The notes beneath the pieces were generated by a model, which ran no database searches, was not told the origin of the DNA, and saw nothing but the letters and a program-made list of their open reading frames with translations. The translations under genes were made by a program, and so were the position numbers. DNA of 64,000 nt from Cystobasidiopsis lactophilus (taxonomy: Eukaryota; Basidiomycota; Agaricostilbomycetes; Agaricostilbales; Chionosphaeraceae), in assembly GCA_001599975.1 (NCBI GenBank), contig BCIO01000005.1:1674001-1738000 (forward strand), in the 5' to 3' direction. Below, piece by piece: positions 1-12,846 of the stretch (positions are counted from its first letter, which is position 1; the number at the start of each line of letters is the position of its first letter).

Positions 1-136
1 GAAGATTTGCTCTGCGCCTTTGAGCTGTTGAAGGTGGGAGCCTCTCTTCCATTACAAGACCTTGTTCGAATGGTGACAATGTGTTTGTTGTGTCCTACAG
101 CCACTCGATGGTCCAGCGCTAAAGAAGGAGTTGTGA
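1..136 (+). CDS. 3' end of an unidentified gene (partial)
   Basis: A frame open from the window edge (EDLLCAFELLK) reaches a donor at 34. It resumes after the acceptor ending at 100 as PLDGPALKKEL and stops at 134-136. Both intron ends are in phase 0, and the 67-bp intron fits the size class seen elsewhere in the window. Only 22 codons are visible, too few to assign a family. The call rests on the in-phase splice join and could be wrong. Confidence 0.4.
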
Positions 137-1118
137 GGCCGGCTTCCCGCCTAAACGGCTATCGAGGCTTTGGGCTGACAGTTGTTACCACCAGAAACGC
201 AAAGCGGCGGAAACACCTTGCCAGCTAAGGAATAAACATAACGACTCGTCTCTCTCGCTACCCCACTTCCGGCACTCTTATTTCCTCGTCGCGTCTAATA
301 CCCTCGCACTTTGTGGCGCTCTTCGCTTTTTTCAGCCTGTGTCTCGTCTTCGCTTCTTCTTCTGAACTCTCTCCTCTTTCTTTTTGGGGCCCTTCGCAAG
401 GGCGGCTACAAGCACAACAGCAAGAATCCTCAGCCTTGCTTTAATCACAGCGCGCCGCACGCACTAAAGACAGCACTTTCTCTACTACACCAAGGGTTCG
501 ATGGGTCGGCTGCGTCTCTCCGAAGAAAGGGCTGGATGCTCTTCCTTCTTGGGCTTCTTTTGGGTTTGGGGGTCCGCGGGCACGCATTCGAACTTGTTAT
601 GATGCATCTTAAGAATGATAGAGAACCAGCAGAGCAGCCGCCGGCCTATCTTTGGAGAGCTGAGAGCTGTGGTCAGCCCGGTTCACCGGCCTCGCCGCCT
701 CTCACTCGCACCGCTCTCAGCATGAAGCCCCAGAGCACTGCCTCGGGTGGCAAAATCGGCTCAAATATCGATCAAATGGACCTTAATCGCACAGCGCGCT
801 CTCCTCTTTGGGAAATCTTGACTGTAGCACAGTGCTACGATCGCGAGAGCAGTGGCCGGCCTGATCAAGCACGAGCTGAAGAAGCGCGATTGAGGGAGAC
901 CGGTAGCTTTTCGGGGCTGGATACTTCAAGGACCCCGTTTAGTGGCGGAGCCTCCATTGGGAAATACCCGGTGCTCGGAGTGTAGGCCAAATCTGGGCTC
1001 GGTGCGATAAGCCCAGAGGAGAGCCCAATGCGATTTGTCGCCATTTGTCTCCGTCTGACCGAAGCGGCCATCGTCAGACTCCTCTTCGCAAAGCAGTCGG
1101 TCCTGAGAACTCACAGCG
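137..1118. other. Intergenic region upstream of the C2H2 gene
   Basis: About 980 bp with no convincing gene. A 224-codon plus-strand frame (311-985) is open, but it has low-complexity composition, no recognisable domain and no splice continuation. It probably holds the promoter and 5' leader of the zinc-finger gene. No tRNA boxes were recognised. Confidence 0.4.
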
Positions 1119-2224
1119 ATGGCCAATCCTCCGGGATATCCAAAGCCCTTCTCCACCAAAAGCCTCCCCAAGTCCCGAGAGGACCAGGGCAGCAGTCGAC
1201 CACGGCTCCCTCCCGTGTCCATGCTGTTGAGGCCGCCCACAGGTACGATCAAGCCGCTGATCAGGCGATGATGGCGATCTGAAATCGGCGGCAGATCATC
1301 TGGCGAGTCCGTCCTCGCGTCGGCCTACCACCGATTCTTCCTTCGGCCTGCCGCCTGCCGCTACCGCCCCGGCAGGGTACTCGTCCACCAATCTGCCTTT
1401 TGACTTCCAAGCCTCCATGTCGTTGAGCTCGCCAGCCCCATCTGTAGACGCCTTTGCCTCGCTCAATCTTGCGCCCAACACTGCCCCGGGCCCAATTCTT
1501 CCTCCGCTGCTATCCTCGCCCTCCAGCTTTGGTCCAGGTACGCGGAGTCAGTTCTTGTCTCGGAGCAACCCAACACTTCCGCCTTTGTTTCGACCAGCGT
1601 CCACAGCCTTTGGCAAATCGAGCAACTTTGGTGGAGGCACGCCAACACCAACGTCGACGTTCGGCTACGGCAAGGATGCAACACCAGCTCCAGGTAAGAC
1701 AAAGGCTTGAGATTTGCGAATGCTGATCGGTCGACCCAAAGACCCCTTGGACACCGGCCGACTGTTCGAATGTGCCGAATGCTCGCGAACCTTCAATCGA
1801 AAATGGGATCTTGAGTGCGTGGCTAATCCGCGTGGCTGAGATTGCCAGCTGAACAGCTCTCGCCAGACGACATGCCAAAACACATACGGGCGAGAAATCT
1901 TTTGTTTGCCCCGAGTGCAAGAGTGAGCATCTGGCCAAGGTCATCCTGATTGATGAGGTTGATCGATGCTGCACAGCGGCGTTCGCGCGTAACGATGCGC
2001 TGACGCGCCATCTTCGAATTGGGTGCAAGGGGTCCGAAGCTCTGGGCTCGAGCTTCTTCAGCATGCCAGGCCCGTCAACCTCTTCGCCATTCGTGTCGAC
2101 GTCGAGCTCCTTCGGCAGCCCGCTCTCGACACCCTCTGGCAGTTCTACTCCGGGCTTTGGTAGTTTCGGCGCCCAAAGCAAGAGCAAAAGCAAGAGCACA
2201 AAGTCGTCGTTCGATGGATGGTGA
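1119..2224 (+). CDS. C2H2 zinc-finger transcription factor
   Basis: Five exons (introns 1243-1294, 1694-1741, 1815-1866, 1923-1976) give about 299 residues. The N-terminal half is rich in Ser, Pro and Phe. It is followed by two adjacent fingers. The first is canonical: CAEC, the FNRKWDLER spacer, then HAKTH. A TGEKSF linker leads to the second (CPEC, then AFARNDALTRH), which ends in Cys (HLRIGC), making it C2HC. A Ser/Gly tail ending SFDGW follows. The fingers straddle three introns, so phase continuity across each supports the model. It is probably a nuclear DNA-binding regulator; its targets are unknown. It is transcribed towards the LYR gene, and the two stop codons touch. Confidence 0.85.
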
Positions 2225-2585
2225 TCACCGTCGTGTACCTCGATACTTAGAGGCGTTGTCCATGCCGACCAGGGTAGTTGCATTAGAGAATTGCTTTAAC
2301 ATTCTTCTCCCAGCAGATAATTGAAAGTCGATTTGGGACTGCACCAGACTCAGGCCTTCGCATTCTCCTCCGAATGAGAGACATACCTTGTCGCTCAACG
2401 CTCTGTACCGTTCGAAATCGGACCGAATCCAAGCAACAGACTCTTGTCTAGCTTGTAGGTCGCCCAGGCCACGAGTGTTGCGGATGAAAGCGCGGTAGAG
2501 TCCCAAAACCTTGCTACGATTGAGGAACTGTCCGCGGATCGAGAGTGAGAAGACTGCGTAGGCGAGAGCGCTCAAGGACTTGCAT
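2225..2585 (-). CDS. LYR-motif mitochondrial protein (LYRM2-like)
   Basis: The conserved block FLNRSKVLGLYRAF is followed by a charged helix (AWIRSDFERYR) and, after an in-frame 48-bp intron, by a helix containing FQLSAGRRML. This is the complex1_LYR layout closest to LYRM2. LYR proteins are small matrix factors that work with acyl carrier protein in respiratory-complex or Fe-S assembly. I chose the ATG at 2583-2585, giving a two-codon first exon and a 52-bp phase-0 intron. The frame upstream (SLTCFMQ) also looks LYRM-like, so the true start may lie further 5'. The gene diverges from RIO2 by about 120 bp. Confidence 0.65.
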
Positions 2586-2707
2586 AAAACAAGTCAAACT
2601 TGCGTTTGGACGGCTCTTGGGCTCTCCGAGCAGCTGAAATGATCATGGTGCCGGCTCAAGAGATTTCCTGCGGATTTTGCTTGTCTTTCGTGCACGTCGA
2701 TCCGATC

Positions 2708-4493
<1,786 letters not shown>

Positions 4494-4758
4494 ACCAGGG
4501 GGCCTTCTTTCGTGTAACATTTGCTTGCAAAGCGTGTGTGTAAAAAGAGAGAGATCCAAGGCAGCTCAACAGAGGGGCCTGGGCAGATAGTTATTTCACG
4601 AGAATGTGTGGGGAGGGAAAAAGACACCGGATGGTTCTTGAGGCCCGTTCGCGGAGTGGGCCGGCTTCTCTTGCATTTTGACAGGTTGGACAGACCGAAC
4701 ATGAGGAGGAAAAGGGAACCTATTGTCGGAGAAAACACCAAAAGCGGATCTGGACTTC

Positions 4759-6999
4759 TCAAGGCTTAGTCGCAGAAAAAATGGCGGTGGATACGAAATT
4801 CGCTGAGACACGCCGACCGCCGCTGCAAGGTGTCTTGTTAGACTTAGACAGGGAGAAGTCGAGAGAAGAAGACAGCTCACAAGAACCGACCGTTCAAGCC
4901 ATCGATGGCCTTGGCCGACGACTCGTCCGATGCGAACTGAACGTATATCTCGCCCTGTGTGCAGAGTTAGTAACCGGCATCTTTCTAAGACGAGCTTGGG
5001 CAAGGGCGCACCTTGGAGTCCTTGAGCAGGAAGATGTCGACGACGTCGCCGTACTTCTCTTGCACTTCGGCGCGCACGTCTTCGCGCAGCTCCACGTCCC
5101 AATCACGCTCTGTCTCTTGAGCGGGATCGAACATATTCTTGAGCACTATACATTTAGACGTAGCCGTGGGGATGTTGGGCTTCCACCTGTGGGGGCAGAC
5201 AAAAAAGAGCAGTCAGCAGCTGATTTTCGACACGGTGTAGCTTGCCACTCACATGGGCAAGGCAGCGACGTCCACCTGGGGCTTTTCCTCCCTGGACAGT
5301 TTGTGCATCAGATCAATGCGAGAAATGCCACCGAGGCCACCACCTGTGTTCGGTCGCATGACGCATGAGACGTGGCATCGCAAGTCAAAAGGGCAAGCCA
5401 TCTCACCTCGTTCCGGATCATCCAAGCTCGGGTTGAGCATGCCAGCAGGTCGCGGCTCTCCTCCTCCTCGGGAGGCGGCCGGGTTATGGTGGTGGGCGCG
5501 CGGCATATTTTCGGACACCAGGCCGACGCGAATCTGCAGCCGGCAAAACTAAGGGAGCTGCTTCCAGCAGAGAGGGGAAGAGCCGACGTACAGGTCTGCC
5601 TGCCAATGGAAAGTTGTTCATCTTCTCCAGAGCCACAACAGCGTCCTTGTGCAATTTGAACCTGTAGGTGGCACAATCAGCAAAGCGGTAGGTTAAGGCA
5701 GAAGAGACCCACTGGACAAAAGCGTAGCCTTTGGACTTGCCAGTAGCTGGGTCCCGGTGCAGATCGACAAGGTCAACTTTGCCAAAGGGTTGAAATACCT
5801 GCTTGATATCGTTCTCGGTCAAGCTGAAGTTGAGGGAGCCAATGTAGAGCCGGTTGTATGGGATGGGATTGTTCGGGTGGGCGTCTGAGCCAGGCGGTCT
5901 GTGGAGCACCAAACGAGTAAGCCCAAAACTGAGGTGAGAGCAAAAGGAGAGAGGCCCACATGACAATGTTGGCGTTCTCGACGGCGGGCGCGTTCGAGTT
6001 GGCTTGCCGGTTGCGCTCTGCTTCTGTAAGTTGGACCATAATAGGCAGGCCGAGCAGCTTGGTGCCAGAGAGGGCGATGGCCTGCGAGACATGGTCAACA
6101 TCGCGGAACTCGACATAGCCGACACTGTGGGCAATCAGGTTCAGCTCAGTCTCAAGCGGACGGGCATGGAAGAGCAATCCTCACCCTTTTGAGCGCCTGG
6201 AGATGCGGTCCAAGATGACTCTGGCGTCCCGGACCGGCCCTACGGACGACTCCATGAATTGAAGCAACTCGCGGTCTCCGACTCGAGCAGACAATTGCGA
6301 CACAAACACGGATCGTTGCTCGCGCTCCTCTTCTGATAGCCTGTGGATACCAAAAACGGCTTAAGAGCCTGGCTCAACTAGTCGCAAAAGACGGTGCACC
6401 CACTTTGGAGAAGCTGCCCTTTGCGGTCGGTCATCGTCGTCTCTCCGCCTTGGCGAGCGGCTTCTTCGTCGTCTGCACACGATTACATGCTCTTAGCCCG
6501 ATGCACTGGACTTGAGAGAGGTGGCCAAGCGCACCTGTCGTCGCGAGAGTAGCGGCGGTCTCGGTCCCTGTCCCGTTCTCGGTCGCGGTCGTCCCTTCTG
6601 GAGTGCGAGCGGCCATAGGGCGACCTGGACCGGCTGCGTCGACGCCGCTCCTCGCGGCTGCGGTCTGAACGGGGGCTGCGGGACCTGTCGCGGCGGCGTG
6701 AGGAGCGAGAGTCGGGCGACCTTTCTCGCTCCTTCCTGCGCGGTGAGCTGTGGTCACTGTTCGTCGCCATGTTTAGCTCCAGCGAATCAGAAGATACAGC
6801 CAAGGAGCTCACTCTCTGCGGTCGCTGCTGCGTCGGCTCTGTGAGATGGGCCAGCCTGTCAGCCAACAGGTTTTTTCGAGGCAGCAAGGGGAAGCAAACT
6901 CACGTCCGAGGCAGCGTCGAGGTCCAAGTTGTCGAGGAAGTCATTGGCACGCTTGGCGTTCTGCAAGGGCGCCTCGAGCAGGTTCTCGACTTCGGACAT
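4759..6999 (-). CDS. RBM39/CAPER-like RNA-binding splicing factor with RS domain
   Basis: The N-terminal exon ([20 protein letters not shown]) is followed by an RS domain (6535-6756) rich in RS/RD dipeptides. RRM1 lies around 6100-6320 ([18 protein letters not shown] and [15 protein letters not shown]). RRM2 has [20 protein letters not shown] and KGYAFVQ. The C-terminal UHM-like RRM has VLKNMFDP, then [19 protein letters not shown] and [13 protein letters not shown]. This order matches RBM39 (fission yeast Rsd1), which couples U2AF/SF1 and the U2 snRNP during 3' splice-site choice. The start at 6999 is supported by two in-phase short introns joining it to the RS exon. It is transcribed in the same direction as the phosphoesterase gene upstream. 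Confidence 0.88.
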
Positions 7000-7153
7000 G
7001 TTGCTTGTTTGCGCAAGGGGGGTGGCGAGGCTAGGCGGAGGGCTCTCAGCTCAGGGTGGCAAACTTGTGGGGGTGAACTCTCTCCCTTGCCCTTGGGACT
7101 CATGAATTACATGTTTCATGCGGTCCAAAGTGCAAAGAAATGAAGCCCGGACT

Positions 7154-8739
7154 TCAGAAACGAGGAGTGCTCTGGGCAGACCACTCTCCCACCCCATCAA
7201 AGGCACCACAGTCCTCGCCCGACTCGTAGCCGCCACCATCTGCAGAGGGCAAGTTGGACTGGAGCTCGACGTCGTCGCCGGTCATGTACATCTCGTTGAG
7301 GTTGCGCAGGGCGCCGATGCTGTTCTTGATCTGCTCCATGCTCCGACCGGTCAGGATGGACACGTCGCCCAGGCTCTTGTCCTCCTTATTGAGGCGCTCG
7401 CCATGCTTGGTCAATGCGCCCGCCAGTTGGACCATCCACCTTCGGCGCAGCTGGTATCAAGCACAATGAGGGCTTTCAGTGCGCGCGCAACCGGAATGAA
7501 GAGCAAAGGCTCACCGTCTGTCGCTTGTGCCACTTCTGCTTCACGATGGTACTCTGTCCAGGGCCTTTTACCAGGGTGAAGGAAAGGCGCATGTGGTAGC
7601 GCAAGCCTTTGAGCTCGATGCTGAAGGCTGATTTTTCGGTATTCCCAATGTAAGCCTTGGCCAGGGCGCGCTCGTGGTTCATGCCTAGCTTTCCGCCCCA
7701 TAATGGCACCTGGTCCGCGTCGTCGCTCTCCTCGTCGTCGGTCGTGTCTGCAAAGACCGCTTCAGGAATTCAAACATGAAGTCGACGGGTAAAGCGGCAA
7801 CTTGCCTGGGCCTCTATCCACTTTTCCGTTGCGAGGTTGCACGATCTTGTAAACGCCGACATCCCAAAGAGCCGTAGCCTTGACGAGCGAGTTAAGAATT
7901 TTGCCACCCGGAGGGCGCAGGGGACCACTCACGCCTATCCCACCACCTGTTTCGACCTCAGCATGCAGATAGGATGCATCATAGAAAGCACAGACCTTCG
8001 TAGATGGAGTATGGCAGGGAGTGCAGCTCGGTCTCGATAGCCAGGCGCACGACGCCCTCTTTCAAGTCCGCCAAACCCATAGGGATCGCAAAGGAGATGG
8101 TGCCGGGGCAGCGAGGGGTTGGGGAGGTCGGGTCTTGCTGGTGCTTAATGTACCCGCACACCTCGCAAAGCCGGTTGAGCGGGTGGCTCTCGGCGCATTG
8201 GAGGCGGAGGTCGAAGTGCTTGGCGGTGGCATGGTGGTTCTGGACGATGTAGAAGTTGCGGTGCTTGAACGCTGGGAACTTGGCCATGATCTCGTCGCCG
8301 AAGCCCCTGGATCGTTAATTGAGCCCTCGTTGGTGCCAATGTGGCGAGACACTCACCACGGATCTGAATCGCCCCGAACGGCAGCAAGCCCCTCAAAGCC
8401 TCCCAGCGTGGTAGATCTGAGGATGGCGTCCCTGATGTTCTTGGGCATGGTGGCGAACTCTTTCGGCAGAGTGGAGAGGTCGGTCAAGGGGACGGCCAAC
8501 TGTATGACGGGCGGGACCTGGACCTCTGTCGTTTTCTTCTTCTTCGAGGCACCAACGTCCTCCTCTTGCATAGATCGCTTGAGATTCGAGGTTGAGGCAG
8601 CTGAGGCCGGCGGGCCACTGTTCATCTTGAAGAAGGCAGCTTCTCGCTCGGCGGGCGGCAGCTGAAGCAGGTAGGCGTCTTCTTGTGCCCGCTTCTGCAG
8701 CGTCTTCAAATTCATCTGCCTTTCGAGATGCAATGCCAT
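7154..8739 (-). CDS. LigD-type 3'-phosphoesterase domain protein
   Basis: After about 130 low-complexity residues the protein enters the phosphoesterase fold of bacterial/archaeal DNA ligase D. The motif HHATAKHFDLR supplies the family's His, His, Asp and Arg (about residues 152, 158, 160, 162). It is followed by ISFAIPMG and RLAIETELHSLPY, whose His and Tyr (about 223 and 227) align with the remaining catalytic pair. YEG and ALWDVGVYKI continue the fold, and the C terminus has SILTGRSMEQI. In LigD this domain resects 3'-phosphate or ribonucleotide ends during end joining. Here it stands alone, without ligase or polymerase modules. A Cys-bearing insert (CEVC and a later Cys) sits between the first two motifs. 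The intron 7748-7805 has a GC donor. The start at 8739 is the first ATG of the open frame. Confidence 0.8.
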
Positions 8740-8956
8740 GGATTGCGTCCGTCAAACAGCCTCTGGCTGGCGGCAAAAGCCTGAAAGTCCGCTCGCCCCG
8801 GTCGTCCCAGCTTTCAGGATCTGCAATGTGCATCGCCTTGTGGTTGGATTGATAGCACCAGAAATTCAGAGCAGTATGTCCTAGGAATTTCAAGAGATGC
8901 AAAAGAAAACGCTTTCCAAGAAGAGTCTAGGAACCGGCTTTGCCACCGCAAAGCAC

Positions 8957-9939
8957 TCAAATCGTGACCTCGACCGGCGATGCCCCAATCCCACGCTTAT
9001 CGCACTCTGCCATCATGGCCGCAGTAGCAGTTGCTCCCACCCGGGTCACACCCAAAGCGCGAACCTTGATGAGGTCGTCCAGAGTCCGAACGCCTCCCGC
9101 GGCTTTGATCTGGACAGATTCAGGGCAGCTGCACCGCCATCTGGTCAGATGTGGGTCAAAACAAAACTCATTAGAGACTGCTCACAGCTCGCGCATAAGC
9201 TTCAGATGCTCGTGGGTGGCGCCCTTGTAGTTGTAGTCGCCGTTCGCTTGTTTGACAAAGCCGTAACCTGTCGACGTCTTGACGAACGCAACGCCAATGC
9301 GGCTGCAGATCTCGCAGAGCTTGGCGATGTGCTCCTCCTGGAGGAAGTCGTTCTGCAGACAACAAGAAGCGTCAGCTTTGGCCCACTCCCAGACATTGTA
9401 ACTAAAACTTTACCTCAAAGATGACCTTGAGAATGGCACCCTCCTTGACGACAGCGTCATTGATGGCCTTGATCTCGTCCTCAACATACTTCCAGTCGCC
9501 GCCCAAGACTTTGCCAACGTTGACCACCATGTCGATTTCCTCGCCGCCCTGTAGCCTCGAAGACGCTTAACTCTTTTTCGTTCGTTTCGGGAAGAGATCA
9601 GAGGAGAGCGCCTACATCTTGTGCCGCTTTCGTTGCCTCGTAGACTTTCACCAAGGTGCTTGAGTTGCCCGCCGGGAAGCCAATGACTCTGCGATGGAAC
9701 GTTCGCTTTAGCGGTGAAACAGAATTGGGGACTTCGAAAGCGCACGGGCACACCAAGACACTCGAGCCCGCAACCGCCTGTTTGGCTTGCTTCACGTAGT
9801 ACGGCTTGACGCAAACGGTGGCGACGTTATACTTCAAGGCCAGCGCGATTCCTTCTTCAATCTCGGCGTCTGTCATCGTTGGGTGTAGGAGAGAGTGGTC
9901 AATCCTGTCGCCCTCTTTCATCAGTTTTGGCTTGAGCAT
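8957..9939 (-). CDS. Deoxyribose-phosphate aldolase
   Basis: DeoC family class I aldolase, splitting 2-deoxyribose-5-phosphate into glyceraldehyde-3-phosphate and acetaldehyde. Visible blocks are DRIDHSLLHPTMTDAEIEEG at the N terminus, ATVCVKPYYV, VIGFPAGNSSTLVKVYEA, the EIDMVVNVGKVLGGDW stretch, LKVIFENDFLQEE, the Schiff-base strand VKTSTGYG and the phosphate-binding IKAAGGVRTLDD. The protein ends ASPVEVTI. Several introns are in phase. The start is uncertain: 9939 gives MLKPKLMKEG directly. An ATG at 10004 (MSIK) could instead be spliced to PKLMKEG through a 62-bp intron with a weak donor. The aldolase allows use of deoxynucleoside sugars as a carbon source. Confidence 0.88.
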
Positions 9940-10563
9940 GCTCCAGGAGGGTAAACGCGAGCGCACATCTTGGCCAGCTCGAGCTTGGTGACTTTTATCG
10001 ACATTGTGGAACGATGGATTGGTTTTTAGAGTCGGAGAATGGAGACTACTGGCAGAAGCGGTGTTAGTAGCAGGCCAAGAAGCAACGTGCTGAAGGGCAT
10101 TTGGTCGAAATTGACCGATATATGGACGACAAAACAGCACCGGATGTGAGGCCTCGAATGATCGCAAGGAGTATCCGACGCACTCAGAAAAGAAGCGCGA
10201 AGTTCATGAGCAGGCGATATGTCGGGATTTTCCAGTGTGTCGACGGCAATTTGAGAGTGAGGACCGATTTGCCACCACCACACCTCAAAACCCGCGACTT
10301 GAGAACATATTTAGGTGGCCCCAGACTTCATTCGGCAGCAGATTAAAGAGGCAAGCAGACAATCAGTATTCGTTTACAAATGAGCGAGAGATTCTCGTGG
10401 CCGAGCGGAAAGAAGCGGCAGGCATTGGTCGGCTTGCGCCACCGACCGAGTGGGCACAATTGGTGCAGCATCGATCGCAGATACAAAGATGAAGGCTAAC
10501 ATCGCCATAAGATGGTAATCTATACGGTACATGCGAGGGATGCGCGGTTCTCCTGTAGGACCG
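9940..10563. other. Intergenic region between DeoC and the Zn2Cys6 gene
   Basis: About 620 bp between two genes on the minus strand. It contains the possible alternative DeoC first exon (ATG at 10004) and the 3' flank of the zinc-cluster gene. Minus-strand frame 10374-11462 runs on past the spliced stop at 10564, but only because the last intron was left in. I see no further gene. Confidence 0.4.
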
Positions 10564-12736
10564 TCACGGATCGAGCCATGAATAGCTTGGGCCTCCCATA
10601 GAGGCCATGGAGCTGCCATTGAGTCCCGATGGGAAGGAAAAATCTGGAAATTGGGAGTCGACGGTGCCCTGGAATGTCGGGAAGAGCGAGAGCCAGAAGT
10701 CTGCCCGCAACGATCAGCTCCACGGAGCATTTCAGACTCGCCCCAGCACACACCTTCCGAAAGCAAGGGGCCGGGTTGTGCATAGATCGCCTTTTCGGGG
10801 AGAATGACGGGGTCTAAGCCAAGCTCGAGGGTCGTGTTGAGATCGTTAGCCAAAGAGGCCAGGTTCGAGGCATGTAGGACCGCCATGCCATCTTTATGCG
10901 CAGGGCTTGAGCCAGCGGTGTGAAATTTGGTGGCCAAATGAGCGAAGATGGAGACGATGTCCGACCTGATTGCCCGCTGAGTGGCGCTGCCCGAAGTCCA
11001 AGGATAAACGCGCTTGAGGATGAGGCAAGCATAGAGAATCATGGTAAAAAGGTTGTTGTGCGAGAATTGAAGTGCTTCACTAGGCAAGGTGGCACTGGCG
11101 TAGGTGATCAGGGCATCTGCGATTGGAGCCGACAGCCGGATGAGTTTCAAGTGACCCGCAGACAAGACATCGGGCTCACAGGCTCGCGTCATGGCTTCTT
11201 CGTAAGCATTCTGTCGGCCTGCTTTGATGTGAGGGCCGAGGCGCAATAAGTGGCCGTACGAAACGTAGATGGGCCCAAGCCACCCGAGCCTTCGGGTGGT
11301 TTGGTATTTGTCCCGGTCGATCCAATCTACCTGCCACTGGTCCAGCTCTTGTGCCGCAGCGGATACACCGTCAATCAAAGCAGAATTGGTTTGCGTCGTG
11401 AGGGACAAGCGAGACTGGCGCGCGCGCAATTTAGGCGAAGCGCGCATGTAAAACCAAGGCAAGAGCTCACCATAATTCGACGAAAGCCTATCAAAGCCAC
11501 AATTGAGGCATCATCGGGGGCGCATTGATCTTCATCTAGCCACGCTAGGCCAGACATGGTCAATGGGCTCTCTTGGATGAGGGGCGGCCGGCCGGTCTGC
11601 GCGGCCCAGCTGCGATCCGCCAGAAACAGCGTCATCCAGCAGCGCTGAGCATCACGGATCAAAGCGCCCGTCACAGGGTCTGCGGTCCGCGTGGGCTTGA
11701 ACTGCCGGTTGAGGCCAATCTCAACTCCGACTTTGACTGCACACAGGCCTGGATGAGAAAGCTTTTTTCTGGACAGTCAGAGTCCAAACGCACTGGCATG
11801 ACCGTAAAGACTCCATGAGAGATCATCGTCCGCCGACACCGGGGCTGAGCAAAAAGCCGCGTGGATGGTGCAGGCCTGGGCGATTTGGACGGTCCGATAG
11901 TTTTTGATCAAAATCTCGGGATAGATGGTCTCGTGAACTTGCTTCAGAGTCTGGGCGACGCCGGCAGCCCAGTCTTCCGAGCAATGTCGCGCCGCCACGA
12001 GGAGGATGACGGTCAGAAGAAAGGTGCTTCGGCCCCGCACAAACGCCACTGTGTGCAAGTCTCGATTGAGGATGCCGCTGAATCCAGAAAGGTTGTCGAA
12101 AAAGAACTCGAAGAGGTAGTAGGCCTGCTCTTGCGTACAGAGACCGGTCGACAGCGGGTCGAGATGCGGGAGGTGGTCCGGTTTGCTCCTGAAGACAGCC
12201 GCAGAACCGTAAAGATGAAGAGCAGAGTCGGCAGCCAGGGCCTGGCTGTCTTCGAAAGAGGTCGGCGGCAGAGTCAGCGAGCGCGGCGCCAAATCGTCCT
12301 GCCCTGGCTGCTCAGCAAAAGCTCCAGCGACCACTGGCCCGGGTCCAGACGAGACGGCTATTGACTCCGGTAGTTTGGGCTTCGTCCTGAATAGCAATTT
12401 TAGGGATGGGAGGGCCCTGATTCGGAAAGCCAGGCCAACGCACTTGGAGCCGAGAGGTCGACCTCGTCGGCGTGGCAGCGGCGGCGTGCATGGCTCGAGG
12501 TTGAGTCTCGAGCATTGCTCGCAAGACACTCCACTGGTAACGTCTATTCCCGAGCACTTGACCTCTACAAGAGGTCCTTTAGCCGACTTTCGTGCAGAAC
12601 AACAAAGACTTCGGGAGGCCTCACTTCTGCGCTTGCAGTTGGCACAGGCCCTGACGCCGGCCGCTTTGCTAGTGGAAGTGGACGACGAAGCCACAGGCGG
12701 ATACTCTATCGAGTCTCCGGTGGGAATGTCCGCCAT
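10564..12736 (-). CDS. Zn2Cys6 fungal transcription factor
   Basis: The binuclear cluster is complete once an intron is removed: CANCKRRKVKC, then CEQC and a final Cys after SRLNLEP. It is followed by a basic PRRRGRPLGSK linker. The middle carries the fungal transcription-factor homology region (around EQAYYLFEFFFDNLSGF and FLLTVILLVAARHC, then IGLNRQF and ALIRDAQRCWMTLFLADR). The last exon gives a typical Ser/Gly/Met tail ending PSYSWLDP. It is a nuclear regulator of unknown targets. Neighbours give no pathway clue beyond adjacent lipid and arginine genes. The start at 12736 is the only ATG before the cluster. Confidence 0.85.
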
Positions 12737-12846
12737 GCAGGGTCCAGCGGGCGGATCAGATCGTCAACCGTCTCCAAGATTCACTTTCGGCGGCTGGCGG
12801 GCTGCCGCGTCTACGGGTATTTTATACAATGGTTTCAATGCCTAGT

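Noticed and set aside
311-985. A 224-codon plus-strand open frame
   Set aside because: Leu/Ser-rich start and no domain, no splice continuation, and composition unlike the coding exons. Probably leader or promoter of the C2H2 gene.
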